Origin: Mytilus edulis
Lineage: Eukaryota > Mollusca > Bivalvia > Mytilida > Mytilidae
Direction of reading: 5' to 3'
Assembly (NCBI RefSeq): GCF_963676685.1
Contig: NC_092346.1
Location: 47,613,289 to 47,677,288, forward strand
Length of the DNA stretch: 64,000 nt
The position numbers and the translations under genes are program-made. This document shows positions 12,401 to 27,400 of this stretch, piece after piece (the stretch's first letter is position 1; each line of letters opens with the position of its first letter). The notes under the pieces were generated by a model. That model was not told the origin of the DNA. It worked only from the letters and a program-made list of their open reading frames with translations, and made no database searches.

Positions 12401-15400
12401 TCAAATAAATATAATATGTATTTGATTCAAAATGGTTTTAAAAAATCTAGCATGCATATTTTACACGTAAAAGACATTTCAAATGGAAGAAGAGCACAGC
12501 CAATAATCCAAAATTATAAGATAAATTACTGCTCCCTCTTTTCTCTTTACGGCAAGTTACGTCAAGTTAGGGCGATTTTCGTTCGTTCGTAAGATGTTGA
12601 GAAACCTCTATTATGATAGCTTTTCCGTTATCAACATGTGATTGCAAAGAGTTGTTCGAGTAAAATTGTACATGTTGTTAAAAAAAAAAGACATAGTGTT
12701 CTCCGAAGATGTTCAAATTCTAGAGGTGTTTAAACATGATTACTTTCAGATTGATAGGGTGTTGAATAATAATACGGGTGGTTTTGGTGATAATTATATT
12801 GGATGCATCGTATTCGCTCTAAAGTAAGTATACTTTTATTTTTGATATCTGATTACATGTTATATATAACGAATTGCTGTTGCTTTAATTTAGAGAAATA
12901 ACTTTTTTTGTGATGAGGACGTGACTCATCACAATAAAACAAAAAATAGTTGTTCCTTCAAATCGTACATTGAAAAATTTATCCAGGAGTTTCTGCTCAA
13001 ACTTATCACAAACATGGATAAGTATTAAAAAATAGCATTTTTCTTAAAAGATTCTTCAATTAAAACCTGCGTTGTATGTAACACGAAAATGACTTTAAAA
13101 TATTTAACTTTATTGCAAAATGTGAAGCCCTTAAGAGTTAAAAGCACAGGTGATAAACAATATACTATACACACTATCTAAATATCTGACTAAAATTGTT
13201 TATTTTAAACACGACTTTGTTTATTTCAGTCCAGGAAGCATCAAAGTATCATTTACTGTGTATTGTGTAGACATATCAGAATCAGACATGATAAATCAAT
13301 CTGTAAAATATATTAAGGATAATATACTTAGAAGTGGAAATCTGATGCTAGGAGGGTTTCAGATTTTATTGGACAGCTTTGAAACCATTCAAGTGTCAAC
13401 TATACATTTACATGAACCACCAGAACTTCAGGAAGTATTTACATCAACTACCAAATCAAAGGTTACGACGACTGCTCACACAACAGTTGATAAATTGTCT
13501 ACCTTAACGTCAAAGCCTTTTACATCGCAAAATGTTACTACCAGTTCTTTACCAGATACAAGTACCACATCTCTTACAGCGCCCTCTGCTAGTACATCTT
13601 CCAAAGTGTCTTCTACTTCTAAATTTATATCATCCACCGAGGACACTTTGTTGGTAACAACGAGAACATTAACAACCACGAAATCTATAACAAGTTCAGT
13701 AACGCCATCGCAATCATCCAATGTCCAGTCAAGTTCGACACTTATAGAAACGACAGAAGACGTTCAACAAACGGTTTCTGGTATAAAATCTTCGACAAAA
13801 GGCGCAACTGTTGTTTTAAACGGTACAACAACACATGAAAACGATATGACTACTGTTGAGGAAATAAGGACCCAATCAGTTATATCATTTGCTGCATCAA
13901 GTGGCATAATTCCGGATTTCGTTCATACCACAGAACCATCGAACCAAGGTATTAGTAATTAACATAAAAGCACTATATCTTATACTTGGTGATTTTTAAA
14001 TTGATATGTCTGTTTATAAGAATTGTTTTCCTAGATTTCTATGAGTTTGACCAATTAAATAAAAATTATGAAAGCTTTTGTTTAAAAACCGTGGGAGATA
14101 ATTGACCAAAAACGGACCTAACAAGAGTTGCAAAACCCTTTTCACATCTGAAGAGTTGCAATCTTTTTTTTCTAAATCATCCATAAATTTATTACCGAAA
14201 TTTTAAGAAGTACTTTCATCAGATCTATTAAGGGGTCACGAATCATACGATAGAAGATTGGTAGATTATTTATTTTGTCTTTCTCAAAGACATCCTGAAA
14301 ACTTTATGGACAATTCTTATTTATCTAAATTAACTCGAAATGTCACAAGTCATTGCTACAACTAAATTCACCTGAAATTAAATCCGAATGTGAATGATTG
14401 GAATTAAATCACCGGGCTTTGTTCCAGAAATGGATGTGAACTTCAAAAAAGGAGAGCATGCCTACTTGTTATATGTTATTGTATAATGTTTATAATGTTT
14501 AGTATTTTAACGTTATTTAATTTCCAACATATTATTATTTTCGAATCTGTTGTGTTTAATTGTAATCTTCTAATTTGATTAATATAGTAGATGGTAACTG
14601 GGGAAGCTGGTCTTTCTGGGCAGGGTGTGCAGAAACATGTGGTACATCTCTTCGACAGAGAACTAGACTGTGTAATGATCCAAAGCCAATAAACGGTGGA
14701 ACTTCATGCCAGGGAAATAGTACTGAACATAAACCATGTGTCCTTGAAAACTGTCCAGGTACTGTTTAAAAAAACAATTTTACTCGCAATTGAGATTTGT
14801 TAAAGAGTTTAAAAAGTCTCACAAGTTGAGGATGCATATAATTTAACATCTAGCTTGGATATTTCTACTACAAATATAGCATTTTTTGGTAAATAAAGGC
14901 AACAGTAGTAAACCGCTGTTTAAAACTCGTAAATTCGTGGACAAAAAAACAAAATCGTAGGAACAAACTAAAACTGAGGGAAATATAAGAGGACAACAAC
15001 GGCACACCATAAAAAATGTAACATACACAGAAACAGACTAAGCATTTGACAAAATCCAAGAAAAATAACAAGTATAACATCTCAACTAGATACATGAATT
15101 TGGGATAGAAAAGTACCGTGACACATCTTAAAGTAATGTGAGTTCACACTCAAATATAAGAGAAAATAAACGACGCAACGTTAAGATGTAACAAACACAG
15201 AAACTATAATATAACAAAGGCCATATTCCTGACTTGGTACAGGACATTTTTAAAGAAAAATGGTGGGTTGAACCTGGTTTTTTGGCATGCCAAACCTCGC
15301 ACTTTAATAGCAATGTTAAAAATAACATTAAAAGAGGGACGACAAATACCAAAGGGACAGTCAAAATCATAAATCTAAATCAAACAGACAATGCCATGGC

Positions 15401-18400
15401 TAAAAATGAAAAAGACAAACAGACAAACAATAGTACACATGACACAACGAAGAACACTAAAGAATAAACAACACGAACCCCAAATAACAACGCATTACAG
15501 GACTACAATACATTAAATAAGAAAACATATCAGACAAAGACACATATGAATAATAGCTAACAAAAGGCATCAGGTTTAAACATCAATATGCTAGAAATGC
15601 GCCTCGTCCACACAAGACTTACCAGTGACGCCCAGATATAAAAGTTCGAAAGTCCAAACAAGTACAAAGTTGTTACATGTAGCTCCCTTTATCAAAAGCA
15701 TAGAAAATAGACAAACAATTTTAAAATATGTCTTTCACTTTTTGTCTATAGTTACAAGTATATGTACGTATCATCCTTAAAACTTCTAGTTGTTTCCTTT
15801 TTGTTCTTATACAAGAAAGGCATCTCGAATATGCTATCGTTCAGTGTTGTGTGATTTAAATATATAATTTGCAAGCTTTCATTCTCGATTTTCGTTCGAA
15901 TTTACTTCTTTATTCACATTTTACATTAAAGTTGATGGTATGTGGACAGTGTGGTCTCCCTGGAGTTCATGTAATGTTACATGTGGCGGAGGACTAAGAC
16001 ATTCACAAAGAACATGTACAAATCCTGCACCAAAATTTGGTGGAGAAAAATGTGTTGGAGAAGATACTATGTTTGATTCATGCAGTGAAATGGCATGTCC
16101 AAGTAAGGCGTTATTTAACACTTCAATGGGAAAACGATTCATATATGAGAGTTTGTGCAGTGTATGACTATTAGTTTGCTTATTGGCAACGTTGTCTATG
16201 TATTAATCTTGACCTTTAATTAAGTAAAAATTGCAATACATACACATATACTATATAGAAAGGTTGAATATTCCCAAAGTTTAATTGTTAAATAGATATG
16301 AAAATATGGCATCGAATTAGTATGCACATTATATCTTGTTATAAAGAAAGAAAGTGTTTAACTGTGAAAGATTTTAGTATGAGAAAGATATATTAACCTC
16401 ACACCATCTTTCCATCTTGAATCCAGTCAGCAAAATAAAGTGTCTTCTAGAAATTAAATATGCATGGTAACATTTAGTTTAAAAGCATATACGATGTAAT
16501 AACATACAATACTATTTATGCGTGGTTATTTCAATAAATGCACAATAAGCTAAGCTGTTAAAATGAAAATGTATTTTTCAAGTCGATGGAACATGGTTAG
16601 AATGGAGTTTGTGGTCCACCTGTGATGTGACTTGTGGTAATGGAAGTATGTCTAGATCAAGATCTTGTTCACGTCTCGAATTTGAAGGAAAAGACTGTGA
16701 GGGAAACACGACTGATATTGGAGTGTGTGAAAACCCTGCATGTCCTAGTAAGTATCAAAAGAGGGACGAAAGATACCAAAGGGACAGTCAAACTCATAAA
16801 TCTAAAACAAACTGACAACGCCATGGCTAAAAATAAAAAAGACAAACAGAAAAACAATAGTACACACGACACAACATAGAAAACTAAAGAATAAACAACA
16901 CGAACCCCACCAAAAACTAGGGGTGATCTCAGGTGCTCCGGAAGGGTAAGCAGATCCTGCTCCACATGTGGCACCCGTCGTGTTGCTTAAGTGATTACAA
17001 ATCCGGTAAATAGTCTAATTCGGTAGGTCATATTCATGAAAGGGAAGGGGATTGTAGTTACGACGTAAGGAACATATCCGATATCATTTGTGAAACGGTT
17101 ATTCCATAACGGTCAACCAACTCGTGATGGCGTCCGTAAAATTTACGAAGGGATGATTTCAACTTCACCACCTGGAACTCTTGGTTTAATAGCTTCCTTG
17201 TGAGCAGCAAACCTCTATCAAGAAATCATGATAGGAAATGCAAGCACGGGAATATCGTATGCAATTAGACTAAAAGGGTGTTTCCTTTAAACATTGAAAA
17301 AAAAAACAATTGGAATCATTTTTTATTTTTTTAATTTTTCATAGCGTTTAAGGAGGCACCCGAATGTGTAATGATTCAGTGAGAACAATATATAATTTGG
17401 ACCCTTCAAGCCTCTTTTTTATCTTAGGGAATCAACTGTGTAAAGTCATCCTCATACGTATAAAATTGACAGGAGAGTTGTATAATTAATAACAATCCTT
17501 ACTTTTTGGTTAGAATTCTTGGGAGCGAGGTTAATTTTTTTAATGCTTTTTTGTATCTCTGCTTAATTTTTCTTTTATACCATCAACTGAAAACGTCGAA
17601 GGTGTCTTGGTTTTTGCTATTTATACTAATATATCTTAAAAATTATGCACAAAATTTACATGAAATTTTTTTAACTTCACAATCTTAAAATAGTCGATGG
17701 TAATTGGTCTACTTGGTTGTCATGGGGAGAATGCAGTTTAACTTGTGGAGATGGTGGTATTCGACAACGAAATAGAACGTGTAGTGATCCAGTTCCTATG
17801 TTTGGTGGTAATGAATGCGACGGTGACGGTACAACTACTGGTCCATGTCAGGACAATCCATGCCCTAGTAAATATATTTATAAATCACTTTTCATTCATT
17901 TGTTGTTAACCTTTTCTGTTCATTGTCATATTGTTATATAGCATTTCCATGTTGGAAATCCATCGTCAATGCAGACCAAACGATAAGAGTAAAATATTGT
18001 TGCACATTTAAACAATTAAAAGAATCTGTTTTCAGTTGTACTGTTTTTAAAGTATGTTTTCCTGATTTTGAATCTACTGTTTCTTTCGGTTTGATTCAAT
18101 AGTAATAGTATAATCTGTTATATTATATATATTATTATTTCTAGTAAACGGAGCCTGGAGCGATTGGAATCCATGGGAGAAATGTAGTAAGACATGTGGA
18201 AGTGGAACAAAAAGCAGATCCCGAAAATGTAGCGATCCTCTTCCTCAACACGGAGGCAACTTCTGCGACGGCTTTCCAAAAGAGTACACAGGATGTGAAG
18301 AGGAGAAATGTCAAGGTATTCATACTACAAGCTGGAGTCGTGTAATCTAGTTTACAGTTCATTTTGGTAACAAGAATGTGTTTCAAAACTTCTTACTTCA

Positions 18401-21400
18401 ATTGCAATTTAAATAAAAACTAGTATGACCCTACATGTAGATGTTTTTTACCCTAAGAAAGGTTTTTTTCATCATGTAGGTCAGATAATAAGATATGGGC
18501 ATTGCAATAGTTTTGTTGTTTCAAGTATTGAAGTATTTCATTCTCTACAGTATTCATGCATAACAACTGAATTCTTTTGTATAATCGAACATTAGTTAAG
18601 GAAAGCATTTAGCTACTAGTGTGTTTATATCTAGTTATAGGCTATTGGTCTCCATGGGGAACTTGGGATGCATGCAGCGTAACGTGTGACACAGGAATCA
18701 GTTTTAAACGGAGGATCTGCTTTGGCCAAAGTGTTAATGATGATGAGCAGGTTATATGTATAGGAGATGGAACCGAAAATAAAACTTGCCAGAATGATCC
18801 TTGCCCAGGTAAAACATCTTTCACGAACGAGTACAATCCAATAAGTGCAGCATGAATAAAGATACTTAGTACTAGTATATTCTTCCAATGAAATTAGAAT
18901 ATGTAGATGTTGTATTATTGAAAACGAGACAACTGTTAAAAAAACAACATTGTAAACAATGAATTACTACACATGCACATCTCCCAATATAATCTTGGGT
19001 CATTAGAAAAGACACACAGCTCAAATAGTATAGATATAAAACGCTTGTTTCTTGACAGTATACAACTGGTCCAGGAGATAATGGTAAGTTTTGAAATATT
19101 AAGAGAATCAATCCTCTACAAAACTTTATAATGGTAGTATCAACAAAAATAAAGTTAGAAACTGTCAAAACCTGAAACTATTTAGAGAACGAAGACAAGA
19201 CGTGCATGAACCTTAATCAAGTTTACAATTTGAATTATAGACATTTATTACGTACATTGGTGGCGATTGATTCATTGATTTCCCGGTTAAATAAAAACCG
19301 ATAATTTCACATGTGAAATAAACGAAGTTATTTCACTATCTGACGTCTTAAAACAATAGGCGTTGTCTATTCTATAAATATTATTTGCAGGGTTATATTA
19401 ATCCGTACACACACCAAATTGATATAGAATATGTATTTAGATAGCAATCTTTTTTACATGATTAAGACACTAACGAAATATTATATTGTCCATAAAATAT
19501 TCCAGATTGACTGATTATTTGGTGTGTGCTTAACGTTCAGCGACAAATATTTCATAAATGTTTAGAAAGAGAACAAAATGACCAAAAATCAATATGATAA
19601 GAAGGTTCTGTATTAAGGGACAACCGGATGAAAAGTTGAAAATTCGAGCTGCCAACCGAAAATGAGGGTCTATTGTGGATATGGACCAAAGCAAATACCA
19701 AATAATATGCCACATAGGTACCACTCAAACAGTAATTTTTCAATAGTTCATAGTGTATTGAAAGCGTTCCCTTTTCTCAAAACGAGACGTATGACTAAAC
19801 GTTGTTGCGTATTTGTACATCCCGGACAAAAAAACGCACGGTTGAAGCAAACCGACAGGGTCGTAAGTTTATTTTAGCTCAGTTTATGTAGGGATCTTAC
19901 ATAGTGCAGTTTAGTATGACGTCCATTACATGTATCACTGTACTATTATGCATATTTTTAGGGGCCAGCTGAAGGACACCTATGGGTGCGGGAATTCTCG
20001 CTACATTGAAGACCCATTGGTTGCCTTCGGCTGTTGTTTGCTCTATGGTCGGATTGTTGTCGCTTTGACATATTCACCATTTCCTTTCCCAATTTTATCT
20101 TGTTGTTCACTTTATTTTTCTGCGTGGTGTTTTTTCAACTAATATTTATTTTTATATTTTTTTGTCTTTGTTTCTCTTTAGTTTTTTTTAATTTTTTCCC
20201 GACTTGTGATTGTCTTCTTCTCCCTTTTATTCAGAGAGTTATAACCTTCCACACAACAAAGTGATAATTGAAAACATTAGAAAACACTTTTAAAAAGATG
20301 TTATGACTAGATTATTTATGTGGTCAGTTATAAATTATTTCTGTACTATGACGCACCTACATGACCTTTTGTCATGTGACAAATTCTTGAAATTGTTGTA
20401 TTATTATTAATCATTTGTTTCAATACGAACAATGGAAATGATTTTAAAATCAATCTTTTAAGCGTTTAACAAACAGAATAAAATGAGAAATTGAATTACT
20501 GTAAGATGTGTCAAAATGTCAGTACTATTTTTGTGTTTCATTTTTAGAAAATGATAACATTTGGTCTTTGTCTTCGACTTATGTCTATGTTTTGTTGACT
20601 AAGTTTTACCGTACAAAATGCTTGATTGATATACGCAAGCTTATCCTCAAGATAATGGTAGAATGTAAAGTATACATCATTTAACACATATTTTTTAGTT
20701 GATGGTGGTTGGTCAAACTGGAATGAATGGGATAAGTGCAGTCTGCCATGCGGAGGAGGAATCCAAACAAGGAATCGTAGCTGTAATAATCCAGTCCCAC
20801 AACATGGGGGAAAGCTTTGTGACGGTAACGATACAGAACATCTGCAGTGCAATAACCAAAACTGTCCAGGTAAATGTGTTTGACTGTTAATAACACACGT
20901 GTAATGATATAGGAGAATGAGCTTAAAATGATAAAAATTCTTTATCATATTTTAAAGTATAGTAAACGTCACGTAATTTTCAGAATTATTTTAATTTTAA
21001 GTTACCGAGCAGAATTCACGCTGCAGGTTGGTCGACAATTGTGATATTTTGGGGGATAACACAGCGAATGAACTCATCATAGATATCAGGACTAAATTTA
21101 GTATATACGGCAGACGCGCGTTTCGTCTTCAAAAGACTCACCAGTGACGCTCGAATCCAATAAAGATAAAAAGGCTAAATAAAGTACGAAGTTGAAGAGC
21201 ATTGAGGAACAAAATTCCTGAAAGTTTTGCCAAATACAGCTAAGGTAATCTATGCCTGAGGTAGAAAAGCCTTAGTTGAAATTACTATTAATGTCGAATC
21301 ATAACCGTTATAATACCTTTAAAGAAAAAGATCCCCTAAAATGAAGATAAACAATCTGAGCTATAGTCAATTAAGTTCCTCCAACATGCGAAATTCGTGT

Positions 21401-24400
21401 TGCAAGTATAAAGTGATCATCACCGACTCAACAACTCATGATCGCCATTATGTTTTTTTTTAACCATTACATACGAAATCTACTTAAAGATGCAAGAAGA
21501 CATGTATCAAAACATATTCCTTTGTCATACAACTTGGTTACTCCATTCAGAATTAAAAATCACAAAGTTATTCCCTACATCCTTTGTATTAAAAACTATA
21601 TGTTAATTATAATGTCATTTTCAATAAGAAAATCTTATTGACACATTCAACAAATAAGAAAACATGTTTTACAGGTGGTAGTTGTACAGATGCAACAGCA
21701 TATTTATACGACGAAGACATTAGTATATCATGTATCATTACTGGAAGGTTGATTTCCATGCCAATTTTCATAACGAAAAACGGACAAAACATAGCAGAAA
21801 TCAACGAATACAGAGAAGTTCAATATCTTTCACCATCAACTAATTTTAAAATGGTTATTAATCAGGCTGAGAATATAACTTTATCGTTGGTGTTTAGAAA
21901 TGTCACATGTGAAAACGATGGTCTATATGAAGTCCAAGTAAACAGTACAGCCTTTAATGGGGTTAATATCACTGGGTCTCTAATGATTATAGGTAAGGAG
22001 GTAATTGTTGTAATTTGTGTCACACAACACGTACGAAGTACTGTAAGTGGTAAAGATTGAATTTCATTTGTTAACTTCTTTTGGATGAAATCTTTAATAA
22101 AATGAAAACTGGCAACTGATATTTGAATTTGTGGATTATCTTTTATTTTGGAAAAATCTGAATACTATTAGCTAGAGCTTAAAATACTTGCAAACATCTG
22201 TTTCTGTCAGTCAGTTTTTGGATGTTTACGCCCTACATAGCAGTTTAATAATTCAAATGTACGATTGCTGCTAATTAAATGATATATTTTATTTTTACCA
22301 TTAAAGAGCGTTAAAACCTATGTCTAGATCGTTCCGTAATACGATTCATCAGTTATTGTATAATTGAAATAAAATATGACTTTGTTTTTCTTTTTCCAGA
22401 TAGACCAACCGTTCCTGTATTCTTTGTAAATCCTGACCAGTTTGCCGGACTACCATATATACAATCTGACTATGAACACCAATGTTCAGGAAACATTGGG
22501 AAACCAACAGGAGAATTGATAATAGAAATAAAACTGAATAACTCAGAATTTTCCATAGTTCCGCCGGCAGATCTAGTTATCGTACAAAACTCTAGTTCTA
22601 CAAAAGATTGCAGGAATTTTCAGATATTGAAGTTTACTATGAATTTTACATCAGATATGAATGAAGCTGTTATAAGATGTCGTGTGCAAAACGACTTCAT
22701 TCTTGGAGGAGAAATAATAGGTTCAGAAGTGGATTTATCAACTTTCTCAAGTAAGTTAAGTTAAAGTATGAACTCTTGATCTTTTCAAAAAGACTAGATA
22801 ATTAGTGAAAACGGAATTTGTGTGTCAGTTCTCTAATTAAAATAGCCATAAGTTAAAAAATAAAAAGCAAAAAAACAAGAGAATAGTGTCAATGATATTA
22901 GCTCTTTCGTTACTGGTGTCTTAATACCATTTCAAGTGCATAATCTGGTAACTTTATCGTTTGAATTTTGTATGTTTTCTAAAGAAAATGTATTGTAGTA
23001 AACAAAATAATCCAAACTTAAATATGTTGTTCCGTCTTATTTCTGACCAAAAAAAAGTTAGCATTTGAAAAGAGTGTTGATTACATTGACGATATTTGGT
23101 GTTAATTGTTATTTCAGAAGATACATGTAATGATGTTTATATCCATCTACATAACTCAGCAACAATAATGTGCACTTTAAACAGAACAAAAGAATATAAG
23201 GAGATTATGATTGTAAAAATCAAAGATGGTGTCAGTGTAAATATATCTAGTATTAGTAAAAGCGGAGATATAACATACTTCCAAGATCATTTGAACATAC
23301 AAATACGTGTTATTACGAGTTTCGTCATTTCTATTGATTTTTTAAACACCACGTGTGCCGATGAAGGAGACTACGTGTTGAATATAAGTAATGGAACAAC
23401 AATTACAGCCATGGTGACAGGATCAATACAGCCAATTAGTGAGTCAGTTATTGTTTTTGTTCCATGATCAAATTGAATTCATTTAGAGCTTTTCTGATAA
23501 AGACTTTTGCTTTTAATTTCATGGGATAATATATTAATGTACATGTAAAACAAACATATACTACTATAAAAGTGTTTTAGTCTGAATCTGGGTACTATTG
23601 ATATGATTTGGACAGTTGTCTATATATAAATTACAGTAAGCTCTATCCAACCAAAATCTACTCCATAAATTTAACGTTTAAAAGTATTTTGACAGAGACC
23701 AAGAGATCATCAACAACCTGCCATTAACACCTAATTTCTATAAATGTCATCAACACTACGCTATGAAAATGTATAAAGTCTAAAAAGAATAACAAATGAA
23801 AATGTGAAATAAATCATTGACATATTTGTTCGCAGTTTTCTTTAATTCTAGAAAGTCTTTATAGATAAGTATGTCATATATTAGAGTTTATTTTTAACAG
23901 GTGATCCAGGGAAGCCTTCTTTGTTCTTGAATCCTGCCGTTGTTGTAGAATCCGGCTCTGATAATGAAGCTCATAATTGCTATGGCAATGTTGGATACCC
24001 TATGGGGAACCTTCGTATCGATATTTTAATAGATATTCCCGGGGAAGGTGAAAAGCAGTTTTACCAAATACCGGATGAAGTCGTCACCAGATTGAGTGAC
24101 ATTAGAACTAATCAGAATTGCCATGGATTCCAAAATATTACATTTCTACTAAATGTAGATGGTCAGCAAAATAATCAAACTTTAAGATGCAGAGTAGAGA
24201 ACAAATATCAATCGGATGTAATTTCTTATACAGATGGACATGTCCTTAGAGTTATCCCAAGTAAGTATACAAGACTTAACAAAATAGTAAAGGAACGTGA
24301 AGATATCAATGGCTACATTCTAATAAATTTAAAAGCTGTCCTTAAAGGATGAATGTATATATCTACAAGTTAGAGATGCGTTGTTATGAGTGATATGATA

Positions 24401-27400
24401 AGTACATTTTTTGTAAATCTAAGAGTCGAGGAGAAATACCAGCTTCCACGAACTTTTACATTTTATAAGTTGAATAAGGCAAAGATTATTCTTTTTTCAA
24501 AGTTCTCATGTTGATACAAATGACCAGTAGCGACATACAATTGAGAAATTTCTCATTTCATGCTTGACACTTCTCAGTTCCAAGTTGACATTGCATGTAA
24601 ACTCGATTAAAATATTCCATATGTTGACAGTTTTTAATCAAAATACCAATACACTTAAATGTCTTAAGACGACGAAACAAGTACAATTAATAACAGACAG
24701 AAAACAATATAAAAACCACGTCAATACAAAAAGAACAAATAAATGGCCCTGGAAGGATAACTGTACCATGTATATCATTTGCCATCCATTTAATTGGCTA
24801 TGACTTGCTGATCGCCGCGAGCAGATGATATTAAGACAGTGGTAAATAATTCAGATAAAGAAAAAAACTCAGAATATATATATTTATTAAAAGTTTCATG
24901 TGAGTATGAACTCTTAATCTAATACGAGAAAATTGTCAATTGTATACTAGTATTTGGGAACATGGCATAGCATTTCACAGTATCTTTAAAGTATTAATTT
25001 TGCAGAAGATATATGCAAGTGCAATACTATACAATCCGGTATACGTCGGGGACATCCTGGGCGATGCGATTATTATGTTGAATGTGTTAATATGACAGTA
25101 CCAGTAGGAAAACAATGCCTGGCAAACCAATGCAGAAATAGTTCAACAGGAATCTGTGCAGATGACTGTTCTGATAATGTATGCAAGGAAACAGTTCCTG
25201 CAGGTAACACATAAATGTGTTTGAAATAAAACTTACCGAAGGGATATGAAATAAGATTACACTTCAATATCATTTTTTCCATGTTTATTTCATTGTTTGC
25301 CTCATTAATCTATAGTTATTGGAACAGAAACATTTTTTATGATGTATGTATGCCATATGTATTCAAATGAGGAAGAATGCGTATTTGTATTGAAATCCCT
25401 GCAAACATTAAAATTAAAGTTTTACTGTCATTCTATGATAGTTTGATAGATATAATGTCTCTGAAAATCAAGGTGCTCAATACGGATTGATTTTAATTAT
25501 AGCAAGAATCGAATCCTTGTGGGTTTTTTTCTATGCCATGTCTTGAACGAGGGATGAGTTATCTTCACACAGCAACGCCTGTGGAGAGTGAGATTTTTAC
25601 ATTAATTTACGTGTTGTGATATAAGATAAGGGGATGTGGTATGATTTTCAATGATAAGACTATCATCATATTATAAAATACTATATGACTGGGATTAAGG
25701 AGTAGTTCCACCATTGATTCCCCTATTTGTTAAATTGGCACCATTCAAAAAAAGTGTGCAGAATTTATCTTTGTTTCAAATTTGGCATGTAAATTGTGAC
25801 TTGGATGGAGAGTTGTCTCATTGGTTCTCATTCTAAATCTTCTTATATTTATATATGAAAGTTTTGTCTTATCCAAAGAGAAAATTTCACATAACATTTC
25901 TTTGCATATAAAAGATAATACCCATCACCAGAAGTAAACCAATCAAATTGACACCCCTTTTTTTCCTTTTAACATGTAATTGAAACCATGTCACCTGAAG
26001 TTTCCACACTACTGTATTGAAATAAAAAATTATGCTTTTGAACTCCAGTAGTATCAATGTATATAGCTTTAAATTTTTTGCTTTAGATTTTTGTGGTGCT
26101 GTATCCATTCCGTCTATAAATATGACAAGTACCGATGTTCCTAGTATTTCACGTAAGTGTTACTCTGTAGGTGTTATTTTACATGTGTTACTTTATATGC
26201 AAGTTCAGTAGTTTCTCGTTTCTTGTTTTTTATATAGTCTAAGATTATATTTTCACGTTTAAATGATTTATACTTGTCATTTTTGGGGCCCTCTATAGAT
26301 TACTGTTCGGTCTTAGCAAAGACTCCGTGTTGAAGACCGTTCTTTGCCCTATAATGTTTAATTTTACAAATTGTGACTTAGATAATAGTGTTGTCTCATT
26401 GGCAATCTTTTCAGCGCCCTATTAACTTATTTTAAATTTTTGTTCAGATTCCGATTTTGGTAATATTATGTATAAAAATGTATACTGGAATGTACATCGA
26501 TGAACAACCCAAATAATTAAAAAGATATCTAAAGGTCTATATACGGTCTTCAACAAGAAATATATATATATATATACACTATACCGAGCTCTAAATGTTC
26601 CTGATTTAATTTACATCGTACTGATCATGCAAGAAATGTTAGCCACTAAAAGTCCAATAACCAAAAATAAATCACATCATTTTGTGCTGTGCAATGCGTA
26701 CAAGTGTTACGCTTTCCAAACTGGTGATAACGAGAATACCTCTAGTTAATTGATTGGTTTGTTTTTGCTTTTTGTCGCAAGCATCAACAAAAAGGATATT
26801 TAACGGAGAGCGAGAGTTTACATTGGGGTAAATATGAAGTCAACACACATTTTTTTCTCAATATTCTTTATTTTTGTAGCATTAAATAGTTTTTTGTTTA
26901 TCTGCTTTCATTTTAAAAATGTACTAATAAATCATCAGGTTGTATGTAAACTGTTTGTAAGAAGCGGTTGCTCTTTTCTAAAGTATCGTGATTAATGTCT
27001 TCCAAAATAACTCGTAAATTTAAAAATAAACAATGACATTTTTTGTCCTTTTAGATTTAGTCATGGGTAAAATCTTTTGCTTCCAAGAACAGAAAAGTAT
27101 ATAGATCGAAACGATATTAACTTTTAAAAATATCAACACGTTATAGTGTCAGCCTGAAAACATGACTTTTATTATGATTACTTTTAATTACATTTGTATT
27201 TAACATTATTTTTGACACTTGCTCTATAAAATGTTACATCTTTGATACAATTTTAAGTATATTAAAACAAACTTGGGTCTTAACATTTCATTATGTGTAA
27301 CATGTTTATTTATAGTGGATTGGAAAAAAAGTTTTTCAACTTATATTAATCCCTTATAATTAGCCTGCAAATCTACAAGCTAAGGGTGTCTTTTACGTGC

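Noticed and set aside
12642-12749. Longer version of the second SEA exon
   Set aside because: An AG at 12695 would give phase 1 entry, but the previous exon ends in phase 0; the acceptor at 12749 fits both phase and the SEA consensus.
13476-13721. 81-codon minus-strand ORF opposite the mucin region
   Set aside because: Shadow of the Thr/Ser-rich coding exon; the Val/Asp-rich composition is the complement of Thr/Ser codons.
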